Part shown: in pieces, positions 1 to 5,683 of the stretch
How the letters are laid out: every line of letters starts with the position of its first letter
How positions within the stretch are numbered: the stretch's first letter is position 1
Assembly (NCBI GenBank): GCA_020024635.1
Contig: JAHHTL010000064.1
Span: 1-5,725, forward strand
Length of the DNA stretch: 5,725 bases
Source: Ruminococcus sp.
Lineage (GTDB): Bacteria > Bacillota > Clostridia > Lachnospirales > Lachnospiraceae
Direction: 5' to 3'
Made by a program: the position numbers and the translations under genes
Notes under the pieces: model-generated
Databases searched by the model: none
The model's input: the letters and a program-made list of their open reading frames with translations, nothing else
Told to the model about the DNA's origin: nothing

Positions 1-2
1 TT

Positions 3-845
3 CTACTTCTTCTGAAGATAATTGTAAATATCTCGTTTCGATACTCCGCGATCTTTTGCCACTTTCTTCATGGCTTCTTTTTTATCAACTCCTTTCGAAA
101 GATACTGCTCCATATGTTCTTCTATGCTCATCTCTTCCCATTTCTTCTGTTCTTCTAAGATTGCCTCCTCGTGATCTTTTCCTTCGATCACAAGTACACA
201 TTCTCCTTTTGGAGCATTCTCTTCATAATAAGCACAGGCTTCTCTTATCGTCGTTTGAAACGCTGTTTCATGGCGTTTTGTAAGTTCACGACATACAGTA
301 AGCCTTCTGTCTCCTAAACGCTCATATAAGAGATTTAAAGTCTTTACAAGACGATGTGGAGCTTCATACATGATGATGGTACGAAATTCATTTTCCATAT
401 CCTGAAGTACCCACTCTCTTTCCTTCTTATCCGTTGGAAGGAAGGCCTCAAAAGCAAATCTTCTTGTAGAAAGTCCAGAAATGGTAAGTGCAGTAACACA
501 AGCGCATGCTCCTGGAAGAGAAGTCACTTGTATTCCTTCCTCATAGCACATCTTCACAAGTTCTTCTCCTGGATCTGAAATTCCTGGTGTACCCGCATCT
601 GTAATAAGAGCAATATTGACTCCTTCTTTTAATTTTTCTACAAGTTTTCTTCCTTTATCAAATTTATTATATTCGTGATAACTTGTCATTGGAGTCTGTA
701 TCTCAAAATGGTTCAGAAGTTTGATACTGTTTCTTGTATCTTCCGCAGCGATTACATCCACCTCTTTTAACGTACGAATGACACGAAATGTCATGTCTTC
801 TAGATTTCCAATCGGTGTTGCACATAAATATAAAGTACCTGACAT
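3..845 (-). CDS. rsmI: 16S rRNA (cytidine(1402)-2'-O)-methyltransferase RsmI
   Basis: This 280-residue protein belongs to the tetrapyrrole-methylase superfamily. RsmI uses SAM to methylate the ribose 2'-OH of C1402 in the decoding centre of 16S rRNA, in the cytoplasm. Visible family motifs, in order: TPIGNL (10-15), AEDTR (34-38), the glycine-rich SAM-site loop DAGTPGISDPG (83-93), LPG (110-112), YEAPHRL (160-166), CRELTK (185-190) and GECVLVIEG (214-222). A lysine-rich helical tail (about 225-280) ends in a small helix-turn-helix-like segment, as is usual for RsmI. Length matches the family (about 280-290). The reading frame is open to an ATG at 878, but the start at 845 is preferred: it has a perfect AAGGAG six bases upstream and puts the first strand right at the N-terminus. 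The gene follows the adenine-N6 methyltransferase by 13 bases. It ends with TAG at 3-5, so it is complete. The sequence around LPG reads GACAC rather than the commoner GPSA, which looks like lineage variation. Confidence 0.95.
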   Translation of the reverse strand: MSGTLYLCATPIGNLEDMTFRVIRTLKEVDVIAAEDTRNSIKLLNHFEIQTPMTSYHEYNKFDKGRKLVEKLKEGVNIALITDAGTPGISDPGEELVKMCYEEGIQVTSLPGACACVTALTISGLSTRRFAFEAFLPTDKKEREWVLQDMENEFRTIIMYEAPHRLVKTLNLLYERLGDRRLTVCRELTKRHETAFQTTIREACAYYEENAPKGECVLVIEGKDHEEAILEEQKKWEEMSIEEHMEQYLSKGVDKKEAMKKVAKDRGVSKRDIYNYLQKK

Positions 846-851
846 AAATTT

Positions 852-857
852 CTCCTT
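852..857 (-). promoter_or_regulatory. Ribosome binding site that sets the rsmI start
   Basis: AAGGAG lies on the minus strand with a 6-base spacer to the ATG at 845. It sits just past the stop codon (859-861) of the upstream methyltransferase gene. No comparable site precedes the in-frame ATG at 878, so this decides the start and removes 11 residues from the longest ORF. Confidence 0.85.
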
Positions 858-858
858 C

Positions 859-1566
859 TTAAGACGATTCTCTTTCATACATGATAATTGGTGGCTCTAC
901 TTTTACACGGGATTTTCCTCCCCTTAACCCTTCAATCATAATCATAGTCGGTTCTTTATCAATGTAAGGGTGTATAAACTGGATTCGCTTTGGTTCAATC
1001 TTATATTCCACCATTTTAGACAAAATCTCCGCAATCCGAAACGGTTTATGAATCATATAAAATCTTCCTTTATCTGGTTTCAGAAGCCTTGCACTTTCTC
1101 TTAAAATATCATCCAAAGTACATAAAATCTCATGTCTTGCTATGGCCTTTGCGTCTGTTGGATTTACCAGTCCATGCTGCCCTAGCATATAAGGTGGATT
1201 TGTCACAATAACATCGAAAGAGGCTGGCTTGAAAATGGAAGCTGCCTCTTTCATATCTCCGTTGACAATATCTATTTTTTCTTCCAGATGATTGTGGCAA
1301 ACACTACGCCATGCCATATCTGCACTTTCCTTTTGAATTTCAAGGCCTGTGAAATGCTTTCCTTCGCTCTTCGCCTCTAAAAGAATAGGAAGTATCCCTG
1401 TTCCCGTTCCAAGATCTAAAACAACTTCCCCTTTTTTTACTTTGGTAAAATCCGATAATAATACTGCATCAATTCCAAAGCAAAAACGTTTTGGATCCTG
1501 AATGATCTCATATCCTTTAATCTGAAGGTCGTCTATTCGTTCTCCCGGATTCAATCTAGTTGTCAT
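859..1566 (-). CDS. yabB: tRNA1(Val) (adenine(37)-N6)-methyltransferase family protein (YabB/TrmN6-like)
   Basis: A 235-residue class I SAM-dependent methyltransferase. Seen in the sequence: an N-terminal segment ending in FGIDAVLL (30-37), typical of this family; motif I DLGTGTG (51-57); the acidic ribose-binding loop GLEIQ (74-78); ND-type GDM (103-105); and the catalytic NPPY (123-126), the signature of methylation on an exocyclic adenine amine. ARHE (143-146) is a further family motif. E. coli TrmN6 methylates A37 of tRNA1(Val). B. subtilis YabB occupies the same position between ricT and rsmI, so this is probably the YabB equivalent. The tRNA target is inferred, not shown. The start codon overlaps the ricT end by 11 bases (ATGACAACTAG). 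An in-frame TAG directly upstream excludes a longer form. The nearest Shine-Dalgarno-like sequence is 12 bases away, so translation is probably coupled to ricT. Confidence 0.87.
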   Translation of the reverse strand: MTTRLNPGERIDDLQIKGYEIIQDPKRFCFGIDAVLLSDFTKVKKGEVVLDLGTGTGILPILLEAKSEGKHFTGLEIQKESADMAWRSVCHNHLEEKIDIVNGDMKEAASIFKPASFDVIVTNPPYMLGQHGLVNPTDAKAIARHEILCTLDDILRESARLLKPDKGRFYMIHKPFRIAEILSKMVEYKIEPKRIQFIHPYIDKEPTMIMIEGLRGGKSRVKVEPPIIMYERESS

Positions 1567-2464
1567 CTAATTTGGATGCTCCTTCATTTTTTTCCAGTTC
1601 AGCAAGTTTCTTCATCTCTTCTTTTGTGATTTTTGTATTTTTTCTCTTTCGAGGTTTAAATTTAAGTTCCTCTGCTTTGTATTCACGAATTTCTTTTTCA
1701 TCATTTTCAAGCGTTACAACTACTTTTACTAATTTTCGTAAAACACTAAGAGAGTGTACCGTTCCTTGAAGTTCATCTGGAGTTGTTACATTATCACCAA
1801 CAGAAGGTAACTGGCTATTTAATTCTTCATAAGTTTCTTCTTCATTTGTAAGACAACACATCAATCGCCCACATACCCCTGAAATCTTTGTAGGATTTAA
1901 GGAAAGATTCTGCTCTTTTGCCATTTTGATGGATACCGCTGAAAATTCAGAAAGGTATGTACTACAACACAATGGACGTCCGCAGATTCCAATGCCTCCT
2001 CGAATTTTTGTTTCGTCTCTTACACCAATTTGACGAAGTTCAATTCTTGTACGAAAAACTGCTGCCAAATCTTTTACAAGTTCTCGAAAATCAATCCTTC
2101 CATCTGCTGTAAAATAAAACAATAATTTATTATTGTCAAACGTGTATTCCGCGTCAATCAATTTCATATCAAGACCATGTTTTCTGATTTTCTCAAGACA
2201 AATTTTAAATGCCTCTTTTTCTTTTGCATGGTTTTTCTCTTCAATTTGTTGATCTTCCAACGTAGCAACTCTGATTACAAACTTTAAGGGCTGCACCACA
2301 TCTTCATCTTTTACTTCTCGAATGCCCTGTACAACACGTCCAATTTCTACTCCTCTTGCTGTTTCAACAATTACATTATCTCCTTGATGGATTTCAAGAT
2401 TTCCAGGTGCAAAGAAATAGATCTTTCCTGCTGTACGAAATCTGACACCAATTACTTTTGTCAT
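1556..2464 (-). CDS. ricT: PSP1-domain regulatory iron-sulfur protein RicT (YaaT)
   Basis: A 302-residue PSP1-family protein. In B. subtilis RicT (YaaT) joins RicA (YmcA) and RicF (YlbF) in a cytoplasmic complex that carries [4Fe-4S] clusters. That complex supports RNase Y-dependent mRNA maturation and affects sporulation, competence and biofilm formation. Seen here: an N-terminal beta-rich segment with GxxVIVET..GxExGRV (28-44); a middle region with YFTADGRIDFRELVKDLA (117-134); and two cysteine clusters, ICGRPLCC (C161, C166, C167) and VCGRLMCC (C198, C203, C204). These are the likely Fe-S ligands and are all intact. The C-terminal 40 residues are charged and probably helical or disordered (KFKPRKRK, then an acidic end). 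The start ATG has AAAGGAG nine bases upstream, within the end of holB, and the gap to holB is 3 bases. In other Clostridia the same protein also sits next to holB. No ricA or ricF gene is in the window. Confidence 0.93.
   Translation of the reverse strand: MTKVIGVRFRTAGKIYFFAPGNLEIHQGDNVIVETARGVEIGRVVQGIREVKDEDVVQPLKFVIRVATLEDQQIEEKNHAKEKEAFKICLEKIRKHGLDMKLIDAEYTFDNNKLLFYFTADGRIDFRELVKDLAAVFRTRIELRQIGVRDETKIRGGIGICGRPLCCSTYLSEFSAVSIKMAKEQNLSLNPTKISGVCGRLMCCLTNEEETYEELNSQLPSVGDNVTTPDELQGTVHSLSVLRKLVKVVVTLENDEKEIREYKAEELKFKPRKRKNTKITKEEMKKLAELEKNEGASKLDDN
1579..1584 (-). promoter_or_regulatory. Distant ribosome binding site for the adenine-N6 methyltransferase gene
   Basis: AAGGAG on the minus strand lies inside the 3' end of ricT, with a 12-base spacer to the ATG at 1566, longer than the usual 5-9. 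Together with the 11-base overlap of the two genes, this suggests initiation by ribosomes finishing ricT rather than by independent loading. Confidence 0.5.
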
Positions 2465-2467
2465 GTT

Positions 2468-3463
2468 TTAGTTCTCCTTTATTGTCAATAAAAGCAATTC
2501 CATCGTCAGTTCAAAGTTTACATTTGACTTTAATCTTGCTTTTGCTTTTTCCAATGCATCTAAGATAATCTCTATCCCCTCATAGGAACTCTTATTTGCT
2601 CTTTCTTTTATATATTTAAGCTGATCGGAAAAAACTACCCGATCTACACTTTGTGTTGCTTTAAAGATAAGTACGTCCCGAAACCAGATGGACATCACAT
2701 CAAAATAGTCGCTGATTTCCAACTTATATGCTGTGCAACGTTTGACTGCATACATCAATTCTGATAAATCCATGTCATCAATATTTCTCATAAGGTGTAC
2801 TGCTTCTTCTTTGATTTCATTAAAATGATCCGATGTTGCCAACATAATCGCACGTCCCACGTTTCCTTGTGCAAACGCAACACAAATATCTGCCTTATAG
2901 TCTGGAATTTCCATATTTTCCATCAAGTATCTTTTTACAAGCTGATCCTTGATATTGCGAAGTTTCAGCATAACACATCTTGACCGAATCGTTGGAAGTA
3001 AAACATCTGCATTTTCTGTCAATAAAATAATAACCGCATATTCTGGTGGCTCTTCTATCGTCTTTAAAAGTGCATTTTGTGCAGATTCTGTCATAAGATC
3101 TGCATCTGAAATGATATAAATCTTGTATCGACTACTATATGGCTTTATCATCACCGTTTCATTTAACTGCGTTCTTATGTCATCGATCCCCACAGAATTT
3201 GGTTTTTCGTGTTCAATCTTAATAATATCCGGGTGATTATGATTCATTGCCTGTATACAAGACTGACATTTTCCACAGGCATCTCCATCTTCATCCCGAT
3301 TTTGGCACTGTAGACTCATCGAAAACAATCGTGCCAAAAGACGCTTCCCAGAACCTTTTTCTCCATTTAAAATATAGGCATGAGAAACTTTATCTGTCTG
3401 TACTGCATTTTCAATATACTGAATAATATTTTTGTGACCTACTACATCTTTGAATCCACTCAT
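2468..3463 (-). CDS. holB: DNA polymerase III subunit delta' (clamp loader)
   Basis: A 331-residue AAA+ clamp-loader subunit. Delta' works with delta and tau/gamma (DnaX) to load the beta sliding clamp at the replication fork. Seen in order: the box II-like segment VVGHKNII (7-14); SHAYILNGEKGSGK with a Walker A (G34-K40); a zinc-binding set C53, C63, C66, C69; the family motif GIDDIR (92-97); a degenerate Walker B IISDAD (117-122); QNALLKTIEEPP (129-140); and the sensor/arginine-finger motif SRC (161-163). The rest is the helical collar domain. Length fits the family (about 330). The frame also opens with GTG at 3466, directly before the ATG at 3463. GGGTGAT (3467-3473), matching the 3' half of an extended Shine-Dalgarno, suits the ATG slightly better, though the choice changes only one residue. 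Walker A is followed by Arg rather than Thr/Ser, so nucleotide binding is doubtful; delta' is generally not an active ATPase. Confidence 0.92.
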   Translation of the reverse strand: MSGFKDVVGHKNIIQYIENAVQTDKVSHAYILNGEKGSGKRLLARLFSMSLQCQNRDEDGDACGKCQSCIQAMNHNHPDIIKIEHEKPNSVGIDDIRTQLNETVMIKPYSSRYKIYIISDADLMTESAQNALLKTIEEPPEYAVIILLTENADVLLPTIRSRCVMLKLRNIKDQLVKRYLMENMEIPDYKADICVAFAQGNVGRAIMLATSDHFNEIKEEAVHLMRNIDDMDLSELMYAVKRCTAYKLEISDYFDVMSIWFRDVLIFKATQSVDRVVFSDQLKYIKERANKSSYEGIEIILDALEKAKARLKSNVNFELTMELLLLTIKEN

Positions 3464-3525
3464 CACATCACCCGCTGTCTTTTTGTTATAAAATTAATAG
3501 TTCCCAATAAGCATTGCTTTGACTA

Positions 3526-3534
3526 ATTATATCA
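3526..3534 (-). promoter_or_regulatory. Putative internal promoter (extended -10) for holB-ricT-yabB-rsmI
   Basis: On the minus strand the sequence TGATATAAT gives a perfect -10 hexamer TATAAT (3526-3531) with an extended TG motif one base upstream (3533-3534). It starts 4 bases after the stop codon of the kinase gene. The expected start of transcription is near 3519, leaving a leader of about 55 bases before holB. No good -35 hexamer lies 16-18 bases upstream (that stretch is TATATA-like). Extended -10 promoters can work without one. It sits in the only sizeable gap inside the cluster, which fits a housekeeping promoter for the replication and RNA genes. An AT-rich gap could also contain this sequence by chance. 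Confidence 0.5.
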
Positions 3535-3538
3535 TAGT

Positions 3539-4129
3539 TTACTCTGAATATATAGTATCTAAATATGTTTCTATCTCTTGCATACATATTTCTATATTTT
3601 TATTTTGAAATCGTCTCTTTATCCCTGCATTCCAGAGGTTTTCCTCTGAAAAATCTTCTGCATCTGCAAGAAATCTCCTGCACATTTCCGCATATTTGGG
3701 TTGCTCTTCCCTCTTTTCTCGATCAAGTGCTCTTTGAAGTCTTTCTCCATCCTCTACTTCCAGATAAATTGGAACAACCTTATTACTGCCATAATACTGA
3801 CACATCGCATCAAAAGACTGTAAGGTTCCAATCACCAAATAATTACTCTTATTTAGATCAATCTGTCCATCATCTGCTGTAAAATAAATCCACAATCCAC
3901 ATTTCGTATCATACGTACGATATTCAATGATTTTATGTTCCTTTTGCATTTCATTGAATTCTTTTTCTGTTACAAAATGATACTCTTCCCCTTCCTTTTC
4001 TCCTTGTCGAATCGGCCTTGTTGTATACAATACAATGGTTTTATACTGTGGGTATTTTTTCTTTAACAATTTAAAAACAGAGTCCTTTCCCGAAGAACTT
4101 TTCCCCATAATGTAAAAAATTTTATTCAT
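3539..4129 (-). CDS. Guanylate-kinase-like P-loop nucleotide kinase
   Basis: A 196-residue kinase of the guanylate kinase fold. Seen: a P-loop GKSSSGKDS (9-17); a GMP-binding-like block TTRPIRQGEKEGEEYHFV (36-53), with R38, R41 and Y50 in the places known from yeast guanylate kinase; E69 in IIEYR; and a lid/Arg region RLQRALDREKREE (130-142) followed by CRRFLADAEDF (150-160). It departs from true Gmk in two spots. The usual G-N/H-x-Y-G-T/S after the Glu is replaced by CGLWIYFT (77-84), and the (L)EID(V/W)QGA segment has become LVIGTLQS (98-105), losing the Asp. A genuine gmk is normally found elsewhere, next to rpoZ, so this is likely a divergent paralogue whose substrate is uncertain. It occupies the tmk position of the B. 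subtilis cluster but does not look like thymidylate kinase, lacking the DRY/DRE-type signature. Its ATG overlaps the decarboxylase stop (ATGAATAA), with GAGG nine bases upstream, implying translational coupling. Confidence 0.75.
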   Translation of the reverse strand: MNKIFYIMGKSSSGKDSVFKLLKKKYPQYKTIVLYTTRPIRQGEKEGEEYHFVTEKEFNEMQKEHKIIEYRTYDTKCGLWIYFTADDGQIDLNKSNYLVIGTLQSFDAMCQYYGSNKVVPIYLEVEDGERLQRALDREKREEQPKYAEMCRRFLADAEDFSEENLWNAGIKRRFQNKNIEICMQEIETYLDTIYSE

Positions 4130-5543
4130 TTATCAACACCTCAATCTTGTTTTCCACATGAAGCCCTTCAATTGGAAAATTTAATTTTTCATATAAACAC
4201 AAAAGTTCTGCTGCCTCTTTTGAAATTCGCTCTCCTGGTACCAAGATTGGGATTCCAGGGGGATACACATAGGCATACTCTGTGGATATTTTTCCTACAC
4301 AATCCTGAAAATAAAATGAATTTGTGTTGTTATTTTCTTCTTGAAGCATAGCATTTATCTTCGCCGGCGCATATACCTGTGATAGTCTTGGCATGGAAAA
4401 ATTTCCCTTTTTACAGCTTTCTTCTCTCCTATCTAACCTAAGCTTTTCATCAATTTCAAATAACGCTTTCACCAATCGATCCATTCCTTCTTTTGTATCT
4501 GCCAAAGTTGTCATGGCCAATACATACGTTCCCGCAGATAATTCCATTTGAAGATGGTACTTTTTCAAAAGAATGTCTGACAGTTCTTTTCCTGATAATG
4601 GTGTATTTTTGACAGAAATTAAAATCTTAGACGGATCAAACTGTTCTGTTTCCATCAATTCTAAACATTTTAAATTTCTTAATTGATTTCTTGTGCTTTG
4701 TAACAAATCTACATACTGTTGAAACACAGATTCTTTGGATTGTTCCAAAAAATCAATACACACAGACATACTCGCCATTAATACATAGGATGGACTGCTT
4801 GTTTGAAGCATTCGCAAATATTGCTGTATTTTTTCTGGATTGATAAGCGTTCCATTTACATGAAGAAGAGCACACTGGGTAAGAGCTGGCAAGGTCTTAT
4901 GAAGACTTTGGATGACAAGATCCGCCCCTAAATCATTTGCTCGTTTTGGAAAATACGGATGAAATCCAAGATGTGCACCATGTGCTTCATCCACAATTAG
5001 TGGAATTTTCTTTGTATGAAGATATTCCGCTATTTTCTTCACATCCGATACCACCCCATCGTAAGTTGGAGAAGTAATTACAACAACTTTTGTATCTGGA
5101 TACATTTCTATTTTTCTTTGAATTTCTTCGAAACGAACCGGTCCATTGATATCTTTTTCTTCCTCAAATTCTGGATATGCATACACTGGATTCAATCCAT
5201 TCATAAGAATAGCATGATATACAGATTTATGGCAATTCCTAGCAATAAGAATACGATCTCCTTTCAAAGTACATCCCATAATCGCACTCAATAATCCCAC
5301 TGTACTTCCATTTACAAGATAAAAGGTTCGCTCCGCATGATACAGTTTTGCTGCTCTTTCTTGTGCTTCCTTTAAAATTTCTTTTGCATGATGAAGATCA
5401 TCAAACCCATCAATCTCTGTAATATCTATTTCATAGGGCAACCTACAATTTATAATCTCTTTATTTCTTTTATGTCCTGGCATGTGAAAAGCATAATAAT
5501 CTGCCTGACTATATTCTACTAATTTTTGATATAACGTTTCCAT
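4122..5543 (-). CDS. Orn/Lys/Arg decarboxylase family protein (YaaO/SpeA-like, PLP-dependent)
   Basis: A 473-residue fold-type I PLP decarboxylase of the compact Gram-positive class, without the N-terminal wing domain of the E. coli inducible enzymes. It should release CO2 from lysine, arginine or ornithine to give cadaverine, agmatine or putrescine; the substrate cannot be read from sequence. Seen: HMPGHK (20-25); DITEIDGFDDLHH (40-52); NGST (78-81); SPTYDG (158-163); DEAHGAH (185-191), holding the Asp that pairs with the PLP ring nitrogen; and SLHKT (213-217) with the Schiff-base lysine K216. The C-terminal domain has the family motif YVYPPGIPILVPGE near its end. The active-site set is complete. 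The frame extends to an ATG at 5570, but that codon falls at about +1/+2 of the predicted promoter. The ATG at 5543 follows GGGGAG and matches where I recall YaaO-type proteins beginning (M-x-x-LYxxL). First gene of the operon; overlaps the kinase gene by 8 bases. Confidence 0.9.
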   Translation of the reverse strand: METLYQKLVEYSQADYYAFHMPGHKRNKEIINCRLPYEIDITEIDGFDDLHHAKEILKEAQERAAKLYHAERTFYLVNGSTVGLLSAIMGCTLKGDRILIARNCHKSVYHAILMNGLNPVYAYPEFEEEKDINGPVRFEEIQRKIEMYPDTKVVVITSPTYDGVVSDVKKIAEYLHTKKIPLIVDEAHGAHLGFHPYFPKRANDLGADLVIQSLHKTLPALTQCALLHVNGTLINPEKIQQYLRMLQTSSPSYVLMASMSVCIDFLEQSKESVFQQYVDLLQSTRNQLRNLKCLELMETEQFDPSKILISVKNTPLSGKELSDILLKKYHLQMELSAGTYVLAMTTLADTKEGMDRLVKALFEIDEKLRLDRREESCKKGNFSMPRLSQVYAPAKINAMLQEENNNTNSFYFQDCVGKISTEYAYVYPPGIPILVPGERISKEAAELLCLYEKLNFPIEGLHVENKIEVLINE

Positions 5544-5546
5544 ATT

Positions 5547-5552
5547 CTCCCC
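5547..5552 (-). promoter_or_regulatory. Ribosome binding site for the decarboxylase
   Basis: GGGGAG on the minus strand lies three bases before the ATG at 5543. The spacer is shorter than usual, so the site is fair rather than strong. No alternative GTG or TTG follows closely. The upstream ATG at 5570 has only AAAGG at 13 bases, which overlaps the -10 region. Confidence 0.55.
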
Positions 5553-5577
5553 AACTTTTGTTGATAACATTTTCTAT

Positions 5578-5606
5578 ATTGTACCTTTATTGTGAATAAC
5601 TGACAA
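5578..5606 (-). promoter_or_regulatory. Predicted sigma-A promoter of the operon
   Basis: On the minus strand a -35 hexamer TTGTCA (5601-5606) and a -10 hexamer TACAAT (5578-5583) are separated by exactly 17 bases. Each differs from consensus (TTGACA, TATAAT) at one position. Transcription should begin near 5571, giving an untranslated leader of about 28 bases to the ATG at 5543. The promoter lies between the upstream hairpin and the first gene, as expected for an operon head. The spacer contains the DnaA-box-like TTATTCACA. Confidence 0.75.
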
Positions 5607-5649
5607 GTAATGTTTTGTAAAATACATTCTACTTTCAATCACAAGGAAA

Positions 5650-5683
5650 AGGTGATAGCAAAATTCAACTTCTGCTATCACCT
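5650..5683 (-). terminator. Hairpin, probable terminator of an upstream minus-strand gene
   Basis: AGGTGATAGCA (5650-5660) and TGCTATCACCT (5673-5683) form a perfect 11-bp stem with a 12-base loop. Read on the minus strand the stem is followed by TTTCC, a short T-run, so it would be at best a moderate intrinsic terminator. It is better in this direction than on the plus strand, where ACTTATC follows. It lies upstream of the operon promoter, so it probably ends transcription of a gene beyond the right edge and insulates the operon. The relatively long loop leaves room for another role, such as a protein-binding site. Confidence 0.55.

Noticed and set aside
846..878. Extended N-terminus of RsmI starting at 878 (11 extra residues, MKENRLKKEKF).
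   Set aside because: It lacks a ribosome binding site, overlaps the upstream gene, and adds a charged stretch not typical of the family. The ATG at 845 has a perfect AAGGAG.
3508..3524. Short inverted repeat on the minus strand (CAAAGCAATGCTTATTG) in the gap before holB, considered as a terminator.
   Set aside because: The stem is only a few base pairs with a mismatch or bulge, and no T-tract follows.
3565..3882. Plus-strand open frame of 105 codons opposite the kinase gene, and other plus-strand frames (for example 5016-5294, 1560-1769, 56-283).
   Set aside because: They are antisense to clearly real genes, have compositions rich in Phe, Ser and Leu typical of shadow frames, and show no family motif.
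3539..4129. Calling the kinase thymidylate kinase because of its position.
   Set aside because: The TTRPxRxGExxGxxYHFV block is of the guanylate kinase type, and the thymidylate kinase signature motifs are not present.
4281..4289. Further DnaA-box-like 9-mers inside coding sequence (TGTGGATAT here, and TTTTCCACA-type near 3270 and 4150).
   Set aside because: Each has a mismatch, lies within a gene and is isolated; such matches are expected by chance.
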